This document shows, one piece after another, positions 1 through 7,254 of a stretch of 29,068 nt of DNA. Position 1 is the first letter of the stretch. Each line of letters opens with the position of its first letter. The DNA lies in contig JBLKOW010000003.1 in NCBI GenBank assembly GCA_047603135.1, forward strand, positions 1 to 29,068, read 5' to 3'. Both the position numbers and the translations under genes were made by a program. Origin of the DNA: JACJVV01 sp047603135. GTDB lineage: Archaea > Nanobdellota > Nanobdellia > Woesearchaeales > JACJVV01. Under the pieces are notes generated by a model. The model was not told the DNA's origin. It ran no database searches and saw only the letters and a list, made by a program, of their open reading frames with translations.

Positions 1-1562
1 CTACCTATTGGTTGATTGAAATTACTCGCATCTCGAAACATACCACCCATATTCGTCACTTTTGAAACATCCCAATCACCAATATACTGATTAAACGAGT
101 GTGCACTTGAAAAAATCCAAGCCATATCTATCACAGAAGAAACATCCCAACTATACAAAGGTTGATTGAAAGATTTTGCATTATAGAACATATAACCCAT
201 ATTCGTCACAGAGGAAACATTCCAGTTTGAAATATCACCATTGAACTGAGAAGTATGGAACATACCCCTCATATTCGTCACTTTAGAAGTGTCCCAGTGA
301 CTAATATTTGGCTGAAAATTATTAGTTGAGTCATAAAACAAACCACCAGTAGAAATACTATTAGACGGATTAAAACTAGTCACATGACTTGTACATGCTG
401 TCTCAAGTGCACTCGCATTAGTTTGCACAGCATATAACCCAGGATTATCATAAGCAGTATAAGTTACACCATTTACTACGCCTGTATCACCAATTTCAGC
501 ATTATAACAATAAATTGTTCCATCACGCTCATAAAAGTCAGCAGTATCATCAACATCATCCTCAGGTTCATCAATTAAAACACACTCATCTAAATTTTCA
601 TCATAGTACATACCATATTCACAAGAAATATCATCAGAGGAACAAACCCAACCTATTCGCGAACCACGGACAACGGCAAAACTTTGTTCACCGTCACCGA
701 CACAAGAAATATGAGAACTTAAATGCGCATGAAAATTAGTAATTGGAATTAATTCATGAGTACCTACTAAATCATCACCATTATATCCGTCACAATTAAC
801 ACGGCGCTCAAATTCAGCAAAACCAATATCATGAACATATTCAGAGGTAGTAAATTCACAATCACCATGAGTTGTTTCAAGAGGTTCATAAATAAGTGGT
901 TCTTCACAAGTCCACCCACGATTATTAAGATTACCCGTGTAAGTGAGAGAAAGAACAAGATCGTTAGGACAATCTACAAACTCAGAAAGGACATTTGAAA
1001 AAAAGCTATAACTGATGATAAAAGTACCTACTAGGCTTTCTTCAAGATAACCAGTGCAATTCATTACGCGAGAATGTGTACCAACATTAGTGTCAACAGT
1101 GACACAGTTCCCTGTATCAGCAGTTAAAGGTAAACTAAAAGTAGCCCTATCTTCAGCAGAGGGAAGAGCATCATATAAACCACTTAAATCATAAGGTTCC
1201 GCATAACGCTCAGGGAAAACATCGGACAAATCAGACAAAACACGAGTAGGATGAACATCACAAAGACCACCTACAATAGCACGTAAAGAATGTAATATAT
1301 TATCAGGTATCTCGGCAATTGGAGTAGTAGGATTAGCATTCAGGTCTGAAAAAGTATTTAATTCTGCAGAATCAACAGCCCCAGCCTCAAGAAGAGCATC
1401 ATAAGCTACTTCATAAAACTCACCAAAAGTATTAGTATCCTCCAACATATTCTTAAAAACAGCATCATAATAGTTTAAACAATCATCATCTGCAACACTA
1501 ACCGACAAAAAACTAACTAAGAAAACCAACACAAACAGCAAAAGTTGTCGAAAAACCATCAT
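1..1562 (-). CDS. Secreted BspA/DUF285-repeat surface protein (C-terminus beyond window)
   Basis: The frame is open from ATG at 1562 (or the adjacent ATG at 1559) to the window edge, about 520 codons with no stop. The N-terminus is a signal peptide: MMVFRQ, a run of about 18 hydrophobic residues, then SVA before an acidic DDDC start of the mature chain. The middle is Cys-containing and not recognised. From about base 330 to base 1 it changes to tandem units of about 25 residues of the form WDVSxVTNMxxMFxxAxxFNQ; the Trp codons lie at 294, 222, 147 and 72, a 72-75 base period. This is the DUF285 (PF03382) leucine-rich-type repeat of BspA-like surface proteins. The role is probably extracellular binding or adhesion. 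A TATA-like box at 1586-1594 lies 28 bases before the start. How far the repeats continue cannot be seen. Confidence 0.85.
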   Translation of the reverse strand, partial: MMVFRQLLLFVLVFLVSFLSVSVADDDCLNYYDAVFKNMLEDTNTFGEFYEVAYDALLEAGAVDSAELNTFSDLNANPTTPIAEIPDNILHSLRAIVGGLCDVHPTRVLSDLSDVFPERYAEPYDLSGLYDALPSAEDRATFSLPLTADTGNCVTVDTNVGTHSRVMNCTGYLEESLVGTFIISYSFFSNVLSEFVDCPNDLVLSLTYTGNLNNRGWTCEEPLIYEPLETTHGDCEFTTSEYVHDIGFAEFERRVNCDGYNGDDLVGTHELIPITNFHAHLSSHISCVGDGEQSFAVVRGSRIGWVCSSDDISCEYGMYYDENLDECVLIDEPEDDVDDTADFYERDGTIYCYNAEIGDTGVVNGVTYTAYDNPGLYAVQTNASALETACTSHVTSFNPSNSISTGGLFYDSTNNFQPNISHWDTSKVTNMRGMFHTSQFNGDISNWNVSSVTNMGYMFYNAKSFNQPLYSWDVSSVIDMAWIFSSAHSFNQYIGDWDVSKVTNMGGMFRDASNFNQPIG

Positions 1563-1585
1563 CTGTTCTTATCAGAATAAAACTT

Positions 1586-1594
1586 ATTTATAAA
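1586..1594 (-). promoter_or_regulatory. TATA-like box of the DUF285 gene
   Basis: On the minus strand this reads TTTATAAAT, centred 28 bases before the ATG at 1562, which predicts a very short or absent leader. The mobile-element array begins with its flanking repeat only 8 bases further upstream. Confidence 0.55.
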
Positions 1595-1616
1595 AGTTTC
1601 TATGAGAAAAAAACTA

Positions 1617-1869
1617 TTGTGCTATCACATTTTTAGTTCCGTTAGTAACCCTGTTAATGGTGGTTACTATGTTCAAGCTTAATTATAAAAAACGTGTATG
1701 GATTGTAAAACAAAGATTGAAAGGAGTTTCTCCTTCTAAACTAGCACTTTCACAGAAAGTGAGCGATAGAACAATTAGGAACATTATAAGTGCTTACAAT
1801 GAGTATGGTTGGGATGAGTTAACAAACCGGAAGTAGTTCCGTGACCGGAAGCAGTTTCGGGATAACAGA
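1617..1869 (+). mobile_element. IS481-like insertion sequence remnant, unit 0
   Basis: The left end TGTGCTATC at 1618 is an imperfect inverted repeat of the right end of the next unit (GATAGCACA at 2065-2073), about 17 matches in 21 positions. A weaker inverted match (TCTGTTATC read on the minus strand) closes this unit at about 1869. It is bordered by ATGAGAAAAAAACTA (1602-1616) and ATGAAAAAAAACTA (1870-1883), which look like target duplications. It contains a truncated transposase helix-turn-helix reading frame. TGT..ACA ends and duplications up to about 15 bases are known for the IS481 family; the family assignment is inference. An alternative reading is one 456-bp internally deleted element spanning 1618-2073. 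Confidence 0.6.
1657..1836 (+). pseudogene. Transposase N-terminal helix-turn-helix fragment (IS481-like)
   Basis: A 59-codon frame from ATG 1657 (or ATG 1669) to TAG 1834-1836. The peptide contains LKGVSPSKLALSQKVSDRT, a classic helix-turn-helix, followed by NIISAYNEYGWDELTNRK. The 'YxxxGWxxLxNR' ending is typical of the N-terminal DNA-binding part of IS481/IS630-type DDE transposases. The DDE catalytic domain is absent: the frame stops at the point where a full transposase would continue, and the following bases are non-coding. It is therefore probably a dead remnant; a short expressed DNA-binding peptide that could bind the element ends is a remote alternative. Confidence 0.6.
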
Positions 1870-2088
1870 ATGAAAAAAAACTATATACTATCCGGGGTCC
1901 GGTTAATTTTGAGGTTATAAAAATTAAGAAAGAGAATAAAATTATACCTGAAGATGAATTTCACCAATTAGAAAATCGAGTTGTGAGGGATATCAGCATT
2001 TCAGCAATTTGCCGAACGGTGATACTATAATTATGCTTTAATCTTTTTAGTAAACTCAATATAAGATAGCACATATGAAAAAAAACTA
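1870..2088. repeat. Exact 14-base direct repeats flanking unit A
   Basis: ATGAAAAAAAACTA occurs at 1870-1883 and 2075-2088. A variant with one extra substitution lies at 1602-1616 and a decayed one at 2258-2271. Each mobile unit is thus bordered by the same word, as expected of target-site duplications shared by insertions placed end to end. Confidence 0.7.
1884..2073 (+). mobile_element. Miniature element, unit A (190 bp)
   Basis: It starts TATACTATCC and ends GATAGCACA, imperfect inverted ends (7 of the outer 9 positions match). An exact 14-base repeat, ATGAAAAAAAACTA, lies on both sides (1870-1883 and 2075-2088). The inner sequence closely matches the copy at 5576-5809, for example around GCCGAACGGTGAT and in the right 60 bases. 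There is no long reading frame. It is read as a non-autonomous derivative of the IS481-like element. Confidence 0.7.
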
Positions 2089-2257
2089 TATATTAACCTA
2101 AATTTAAACTATAAAATATTAAAAAAGAAAATCAATAAATCATAGTTGATGATAAATTTTGTCAGCTAGAAAAAAGACAATCGGGATCTTAGCAATCTAC
2201 GAACCGCGATATTATAATTATGCTAATTTTTTTATTAAATATAATTGAGGTGGCACA
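2089..2257 (+). mobile_element. Miniature element, unit B (about 170 bp, decayed)
   Basis: It starts TATATTAACC directly after the second exact copy of ATGAAAAAAAACTA and ends GGTGGCACA at 2249-2257. The following bases ATAACAAAAATCT match the flanking repeat at 11 of 14 positions. The inner sequence aligns with units A and C through the motifs TTAGCAATCTACGAACC and ATTATAATTATGCTAAT, with more substitutions than A and C show to each other. This is probably the oldest copy. Confidence 0.6.
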
Positions 2258-2263
2258 ATAACA

Positions 2264-2325
2264 AAAATCTCGCACTAAAGTGCGAGGTATTTGAATCCCT
2301 ATTCAAATCTCGAAGGCGAGATTTT
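2264..2325. repeat. Nested hairpin cluster (terminator-like or IS200/IS605-end-like)
   Basis: Three stems follow one another: CTCGCAC/GTGCGAG (2269-2275 with 2280-2286), ATTTGAAT/ATTCAAAT (2289-2296 with 2301-2308) and AATCTCG/CGAGATT (2306-2312 with 2317-2323). In addition the outermost AAAATCTCGC and GCGAGATTTT (2264-2273, 2316-2325) are perfect inverted repeats, so outer and inner pairings compete. It lies past the 3' end of the minus-strand gene ending at 2369. The first stem with loop TAAA followed by GGTAT resembles the hairpin near the right window end. Confidence 0.6.
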
Positions 2326-2368
2326 CAATAAAAAAACAATTACGAAACAAACTAAATCATAAAAAGAA

Positions 2369-3520
2369 TCATTCTACATCACAAGAAAGCTCACACAGTA
2401 AATTGTAATCATCACAACACGTAAAATGCCACCCTCCAGATAAATAAAAATCCAATATACTACAACCAAGATCTACATTATCTAAAATTCGACACAAATT
2501 CTCACTCATCCTCTTAAAGTATGAAATATGTACTCCATATAACTCAGGGGTTTGACGAAGATCAGAACTAGCAAACATATAAACACCAACATCCATTCGA
2601 ATAAAATTTGCATAAGGAGAATCCTCGCTAGGATAAATTATCCGCTGTCCATTTGTCGTATAAAAATATCCTTCATCATCTTCCGAATTTGCAGAAATAT
2701 TCGGACCAAAGAAACCAACATCTCCCGATGAATTCATAAAGCCAATCCTAAACTTAATCTGAGAATCACTTGGAGTCAATCCATTATAATGAATTCTATC
2801 GATTCTTGATGTATGACGCAAGAAAAAACGATCAGATGAGGGTAAGGTGAAATTAAACCTGTCAAAGTGTGTACCTGTACCCGTCATGGTATTTTCTCGT
2901 ATCATAATACGCCTATTATTCGCAGACAATTCACCATACACAGGTTCGTCCATTGTATCAAATATATCTGAATCAAAAGGTTCAGTAAATGATTTATAGA
3001 ATAATCCATCACACTCATCACCGATATTGAGTGAGCCACCTGGACCTAAAGACAATGGCAGTTCAACTGAACCAAAGGTACTATTAAGATGAGCTAAACC
3101 AAGACAACCTGTTCCACGGAATTGACGAATATTGACGTTTCCAATATTTGCACTCCGTATAACTTCACCGTTTCTCCCAAGGACAAATAAATTAATATCT
3201 TGCTCTGATGTTAATGAATCTAAAATAACTGGGTTATATGTTATAACATCTTCCTCAAGCAAAATATCTTTATAGGAACGATCAATAAATAAAAGTGAAT
3301 CCACTGAATTTGGTAGAGTGTATGTATTAACAGTGGCTGAACGACTAGTTTTAACAACTTCAATATCAGTCATAAGTTGATCAAGAAAAAGTACCACTTC
3401 TGCATCTTTCATACTTGAAAATATATTAACAATCGCAATAGTTCCAAAAAGAGCCAAAGCAATAAAAACAACTAACGTAAGGATTTGTTTAAACCCGAAA
3501 GAAGATTGTGCTTTATCCAT
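2369..3520 (-). CDS. Unknown membrane-anchored or pilin-like exported protein
   Basis: 383 residues from ATG 3520; a GTG lies directly before it at 3523. A TATA-like box at 3545-3552 is 25-28 bases upstream, so either could begin a leaderless mRNA. The N-terminus MDKAQSSFGF followed by about 20 hydrophobic residues (QILTLVVFIALALFGTIAI) resembles an archaeal prepilin or class III signal, in which cleavage leaves the hydrophobic helix on the mature protein. The remaining 340 residues look extracellular: beta-rich and Asn/Ser-rich, with a Cys cluster in the last 45 residues (CRILDNVDLGC, CC, C, C) suggesting disulfides. No family is recognised. It could be a pseudopilin-like surface subunit or simply a membrane-anchored exoprotein. 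Confidence 0.75.
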   Translation of the reverse strand: MDKAQSSFGFKQILTLVVFIALALFGTIAIVNIFSSMKDAEVVLFLDQLMTDIEVVKTSRSATVNTYTLPNSVDSLLFIDRSYKDILLEEDVITYNPVILDSLTSEQDINLFVLGRNGEVIRSANIGNVNIRQFRGTGCLGLAHLNSTFGSVELPLSLGPGGSLNIGDECDGLFYKSFTEPFDSDIFDTMDEPVYGELSANNRRIMIRENTMTGTGTHFDRFNFTLPSSDRFFLRHTSRIDRIHYNGLTPSDSQIKFRIGFMNSSGDVGFFGPNISANSEDDEGYFYTTNGQRIIYPSEDSPYANFIRMDVGVYMFASSDLRQTPELYGVHISYFKRMSENLCRILDNVDLGCSILDFYLSGGWHFTCCDDYNLLCELSCDVE

Positions 3521-3620
3521 CACACCTATCTAAAAAGAGATCATTTATAAATATTTTTAATTATACAAAAGTTACATATAGAAGATATACATATAAAAAA
3601 TAAAAGAACTAACGCAAAAT

Positions 3621-4127
3621 CTACTTCTCTAAACCAGAACGCTCTTGAATTAATTGTTTAATTGTATCAGAACGAGAAACTATATCGCTTTCTAGATCAG
3701 ATAACTTTTTCTTAAGCATATCACGTTCATCAACAATTTGTTTCCACTCAGCCTCTAAATCTGAAAGCATTTGAGATGATTGCAAAGCTGAAGTACTTAT
3801 ACGTGAAAAGGCACGAACATCATTATCATGTACTAAAGGAGAACCTGATGAATTTCGCTCAAAACGAGAAAGCATATAATTATAATACAGTGCAGAATCA
3901 GATCCATCTTGTTTATGAGGGATTATTGAAAATGACGATGCAGTCCGAGCATCACGAGAGCGCCCCACATCATCAGAATTATTTTGTAATAACGCATTAG
4001 ATGAATCATTAGACAAAACACTACCTTGAGAAGAATTAAGACCTTCAGAACCAAAAAGCATCGACTCTTTAGATTCATTTCTAGCAGAATCTGTTTGCAA
4101 CAATTTTTTAAAAAAACCCACCACCAT
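3621..4127 (-). CDS. Unknown protein with C-terminal coiled coil
   Basis: 168 residues from ATG 4127. A longer frame from TTG 4145 exists, but a TATA-like box at 4154-4163 lies about 31 bases before ATG 4127 and only 13 before the TTG, so the ATG is preferred. It starts MVVGFFKKLLQ, a short amphipathic hydrophobic stretch that might touch a membrane. Residues about 15-110 are Ser/Asn-rich and probably disordered. The last 50 residues form a strong heptad coiled coil (LSDLEAEWKQIVDERDMLK and on to LEK). There are no catalytic motifs. It has its own promoter and sits between gatD and the pilin-like gene on the same strand. The function is unknown. Confidence 0.65.
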   Translation of the reverse strand: MVVGFFKKLLQTDSARNESKESMLFGSEGLNSSQGSVLSNDSSNALLQNNSDDVGRSRDARTASSFSIIPHKQDGSDSALYYNYMLSRFERNSSGSPLVHDNDVRAFSRISTSALQSSQMLSDLEAEWKQIVDERDMLKKKLSDLESDIVSRSDTIKQLIQERSGLEK

Positions 4128-4198
4128 ACTATAGACGAGATTCAAGGAAGGAGTATTTAAATATTACGTAAGGTAAAATCCCGTCTATTAATGAAAAA

Positions 4199-5524
4199 TC
4201 AATTAAGAAAGTCATCAACTGTATGACGCTCATTTATTTCGCCACGCATGTTTGTAAGCATTTGTTTTGAAATCTCCTTCATAAACTCTGAAGTTTGTTT
4301 TTTCTTAGAAGAAACATGTGCAAGAACCCAGCCAAGCTTGACATACGCAGTCTCAAGAAGCATATCTTCTGAATAAATACATCCTGCCCCAAGCGAAAGT
4401 TTACGAAGATTTGTATAGACATGAGGATGCGTTCTTCCATAAATTGTTTGAGTTGAAATTATAACAGGAATTCCTTTTTTTACTGCACGTGAAATTCCCT
4501 CAAGCAATGAATACTTACCCTTAGTTATAACATGACCTAGAGCAGTTCCTGCAATTACAATTCCTTTAGATCCTTTATTAACATAATAATCAATAATACC
4601 TGAGTCTTGACCTGGATATGCAAGAACAATAGCAATTTTTTCTTCAAACCGTGTATCAACAGTACATTTACTATTAGATCGTTTAGTATAATTATTATTT
4701 ATTACTTCAATTTTTCCATCAGGAAAAACTTTTGCAAGCGGTTTTTCATTAATTGCACGAAATGCATCCCGACGAGAAGTATGCATCTTACGAACTTTTG
4801 TACCCCTGATTAAAAAACAATAATCATCATGAGTTGTTGCATGCATACAGCTCGCAACAACTGCACCATCAAATGAAGCTGCTGCATGAACCGAACATGC
4901 AAGATTCATAAATGCATCACTGCTTCCTCTATCAATGCTTCTTTGAGATGCAGTAAAAATAACTGGCTTATTTAAATCATTCAAAAAGAAAGAAACTGCA
5001 GAAGTAATATAATGTAATGTGTCAGTACCAACTGTTGCAACAACACCAGCTATATCGTCACGGGCAACATATGCGTGAACTGTTTCAGCAATTTTCTTCC
5101 ACCCTTCATAAGACATATCTTCACTCATTTCTGACATAACATGTACTGCTTCAATATCAGCAGTTTTTTCAAGTTCAGGCGCCATTGCCACAAAGTCTTC
5201 AGCAGTATAATTTGCAAAAACTCCTCCAGTACGATAATCAATTTTACTTGATATAGTCCCGCCAAAACTAAGAACGGCAACCTTAGGAAGCTTTTGAGAG
5301 GAAACTTTCTTCGAGGAAGTATTCTTCGGTTGCACATATTTAGAAACCACTTTTGTTGTAGAAATACGTTTTTGTGCAATACCAACATTGTAACCATTAT
5401 CTAATTTTAATACAACAATATCTTGCGAAAGTGCATGAACACGTGGCATTAACATTCCCTTTAGTGTCTTGCCCTCATAAGTAATTTCAATAGTATCGCC
5501 TGGCTGTGCTGATTTTTGCGTCAT
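4199..5524 (-). CDS. gatD: Glu-tRNA(Gln) amidotransferase subunit D
   Basis: 441 residues, the usual GatD length. With GatE it converts misacylated Glu-tRNA(Gln) to Gln-tRNA(Gln) in the cytoplasm; GatD is the asparaginase-like subunit releasing ammonia. Residues 1-60 are the small beta-barrel N-domain found in GatD (PGDTIEITYEGKTLKGMLMP). Residues about 80-420 are the L-asparaginase fold: SFGGTISS with catalytic Thr90, VATVGTDTLHY with Thr167-Asp168, and RGTKVRKMHTSRRDAF with the catalytic Lys region at 243-246. These match the archaeal GatD signature and separate it from plain asparaginase, which lacks the N-domain. A TATA-like box at 5546-5554 is centred 26 bases before ATG, so the mRNA is probably leaderless. 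gatE lies 14 kb away rather than adjacent. Confidence 0.95.
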   Translation of the reverse strand: MTQKSAQPGDTIEITYEGKTLKGMLMPRVHALSQDIVVLKLDNGYNVGIAQKRISTTKVVSKYVQPKNTSSKKVSSQKLPKVAVLSFGGTISSKIDYRTGGVFANYTAEDFVAMAPELEKTADIEAVHVMSEMSEDMSYEGWKKIAETVHAYVARDDIAGVVATVGTDTLHYITSAVSFFLNDLNKPVIFTASQRSIDRGSSDAFMNLACSVHAAASFDGAVVASCMHATTHDDYCFLIRGTKVRKMHTSRRDAFRAINEKPLAKVFPDGKIEVINNNYTKRSNSKCTVDTRFEEKIAIVLAYPGQDSGIIDYYVNKGSKGIVIAGTALGHVITKGKYSLLEGISRAVKKGIPVIISTQTIYGRTHPHVYTNLRKLSLGAGCIYSEDMLLETAYVKLGWVLAHVSSKKKQTSEFMKEISKQMLTNMRGEINERHTVDDFLN

Positions 5525-5545
5525 ACAATAAACAGATACAAGGCA

Positions 5546-5554
5546 TTATATAAA
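5546..5554 (-). promoter_or_regulatory. TATA-like box of gatD
   Basis: TTTATATAA on the minus strand, centred 26 bases from the gatD ATG. The 15-base flanking repeat of the mobile element begins 7 bases further upstream, close to where a BRE would sit. Confidence 0.65.
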
Positions 5555-5560
5555 CATTTT

Positions 5561-5824
5561 CATAAGAAGTAAGAATATACTATCCTGAGTTCAGTTTAGT
5601 TTTAGGATTCTAAGAATTAAGAAATAAAATAAAATCAGGCGCAAAAATGAATTTTTCCAATTAAAAAAACAAGTTATTAGATTGTATCACAATCTAAAAT
5701 AACAAATTTCATTTATTATGTGAGGCATATCAAGATTTTAGCAATCTGCCGAACGGTGATGTTATAACTATGCTTTATCTTTTTACTAAACTCAATATAA
5801 GATTGCACACATAAGAAGTAAGAA
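5561..5824. repeat. Perfect 15-base target duplication around unit C
   Basis: CATAAGAAGTAAGAA lies at 5561-5575 and again at 5810-5824 with no mismatch, directly bordering the element ends. This is the clearest sign that the 234-bp unit moved as a discrete element and did so fairly recently. Confidence 0.85.
5576..5809 (+). mobile_element. Miniature element, unit C (234 bp)
   Basis: It starts TATACTATCC, as unit A does, and ends GATTGCACA. The ends are imperfect inverted repeats running about 25 bases inward (TATACTATCCTGAGTT... against TGTGCAATCTTATATT...). It is bounded by a perfect 15-base direct repeat, CATAAGAAGTAAGAA. It aligns with unit A over its length; an extra stretch of roughly 45 bases in the middle contains a perfect hairpin, TTAGATTGT-ATC-ACAATCTAA (5677-5697). 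There is no coding capacity. It fills most of the 321-base gap between gatD and the next gene. Confidence 0.8.
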
Positions 5825-5845
5825 AAAAGGAAAAAACGTAAAAAA

Positions 5846-6469
5846 TCAAACCTGCGTACTAATATTCTCAAGAAACACAAACACTTCTTTCATCAAAACT
5901 ATCGCTTCAGCAGAAGTAACATTACGTCGAATCTTCAAAAGTACTGTAGCATCATCATTATACTTTAAATATCGATTAATAGTGTCAGGAATTCCATTAG
6001 GTATCTTTTCACCTTTAACATACAAATGTGCAACAATAAGTGGCAAAATCCGTGGAACAACACTAAAAAGTAAACTCTTAATCTGCCATGACCAACGACG
6101 TGAAAGAAGTTCATTCTTGAGCGTTATAACCAGACGATTAGCCTCATAACTGATATGACGCTTAATCCGTGGTGTGTCAACAGTAAACTCTTTAAAAATA
6201 TCACTCCCATACACAACAACTGAGGTAAGTTGAATATTAAGATAATCAATACTCAAATTCTTTTTGTGTAAATCGTCATATGAAAGAATTAATACATTTT
6301 TTTGTTTACGCAATTTAATAATATATTTTTTTACTTCAAGAAGTTTATCAATATCCATATCCTTAATAATAACAAGTAAATTTCGTTTTCCAAAACCATA
6401 CTTTAATACAGAATAAATATATCCATCAAAAATCCTCTGTAACATACGTATATCTTCTACTTCATGCAT
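5846..6469 (-). CDS. Unknown protein co-transcribed with nif3 and cdc48
   Basis: About 207 residues from ATG 6469. A longer frame from GTG 6556 would overlap nif3 by 76 bases; ATG 6469 is preferred because GGTGAT sits three bases before it and it lies 11 bases after the nif3 stop. The protein is mixed alpha/beta and basic. The first half alternates short strands and helices (NLLVIIKDMDIDKL, VLILSYDDLH, TSVVVYGSDIFKEF). The second half is helical (SLLFSVVPRILPLIVAHLY, then KIRRNVTSAEAIVLMKEVF). 'VVVYGSDIF' recalls nucleotidyltransferase-like proteins, and the helical half could be HEPN-like, but no catalytic GS/DxD motif is visible. The function is therefore left open. Confidence 0.7.
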   Translation of the reverse strand: MHEVEDIRMLQRIFDGYIYSVLKYGFGKRNLLVIIKDMDIDKLLEVKKYIIKLRKQKNVLILSYDDLHKKNLSIDYLNIQLTSVVVYGSDIFKEFTVDTPRIKRHISYEANRLVITLKNELLSRRWSWQIKSLLFSVVPRILPLIVAHLYVKGEKIPNGIPDTINRYLKYNDDATVLLKIRRNVTSAEAIVLMKEVFVFLENISTQV

Positions 6470-6480
6470 ATAATCACCAT

Positions 6481-7233
6481 TTAATGAGAAGGAATAAAGA
6501 GTGTTTCTACCTTCAATTTTTTTGAAACGGTAAGTGCGAGTCGTTTCATACCCCACTGTTCTGTTTCATAATGCCCAGCAACAATTACATTAACTCCATA
6601 ATCTTTAGCAATTAATCGAGCATCTTCTTTCATTTCACCAGTCATAAAACAATCAAGACCTTTTTCAAATGCTTCTTCTATAGCAAACCCTCCACCGCCT
6701 GAAACAATACCAATTGAAGAAACATTTTCTTTTCCATAATTATAAACTGCAACATCGACTCCTAATTTTTTTGAAATATCGTCTGCTAAGTCTTTAAAAG
6801 GCATTTCTCTGCGAACATTTCCATGAACTCCAAAATGAACTTTTTTTTCATCATCATATCCAAAAGGTGAAATACTATATAACCGAAGCATATCTGCCAT
6901 AATTCTTCCATGTGAATACTTTTTATGAATATCCATTGGCAAATGAGCAGTATACACAGAAATATCATTCTGAGCAAGCAATTTAAGACGACGTGCAAAT
7001 ACTCCTGTTACAACATAAGGCGGTTTCCAAATAAGTGCATGATGCGAAATAATCATATTACACTTTTCCTCAATTGCTTTTTGAATTGTATGACAAGTTA
7101 TATCAACCACAAAAGCAATTTTAGAAACAGAAGCTTTTCCTGAAAACTGCAAACCATTAACGCAATAGTCAGAGACACTCTTTATAACAAGTTCTTTGTT
7201 CAAAAAAGCACACACATCACGAAGTTCAGCCAT
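6481..7233 (-). CDS. Nif3/YbgI-family dinuclear metal-centre protein
   Basis: 250 residues, matching the short archaeal Nif3/DUF34 form. The family makes toroidal hexamers with two metals per subunit; biochemical roles remain debated, with GTP cyclohydrolase I type 2-like and metal-handling functions suggested. Visible ligands are His64-His65 in MIISHHALIW, Asp101 in YTAHLPMDIH, and His221 and Glu225 in VAGHYETEQWG. The Gly-rich turn IGIVSGGGGFAIEEA and the substrate-side CFMTGE motif are intact. ATG 7233 has GGTGA a short distance upstream and lies 21 bases after the cdc48 stop, so it is probably translated from the cdc48 mRNA. The next gene starts 11 bases after its stop. Confidence 0.9.
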   Translation of the reverse strand: MAELRDVCAFLNKELVIKSVSDYCVNGLQFSGKASVSKIAFVVDITCHTIQKAIEEKCNMIISHHALIWKPPYVVTGVFARRLKLLAQNDISVYTAHLPMDIHKKYSHGRIMADMLRLYSISPFGYDDEKKVHFGVHGNVRREMPFKDLADDISKKLGVDVAVYNYGKENVSSIGIVSGGGGFAIEEAFEKGLDCFMTGEMKEDARLIAKDYGVNVIVAGHYETEQWGMKRLALTVSKKLKVETLFIPSH

Positions 7234-7254
7234 ATACAGTCACCACAAACTAAT

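Noticed and set aside
1..330. CRISPR-like or DNA satellite repeat from the 75-base periodicity
   Set aside because: The period is codon-exact and encodes DUF285 units with diverged third positions; there are no identical repeats with unique spacers.
515..958. Short open frames on both strands within the surface-protein gene
   Set aside because: They are shadows of the long signal-peptide-bearing DUF285 frame, which runs uninterrupted from 1562 to the edge.
1918..2030. Coding remnant in unit A (frame reading IKKENKIIPEDEFHQLENRV)
   Set aside because: The frame is short and broken by stops in units B and C, and it matches no transposase part I can recognise.
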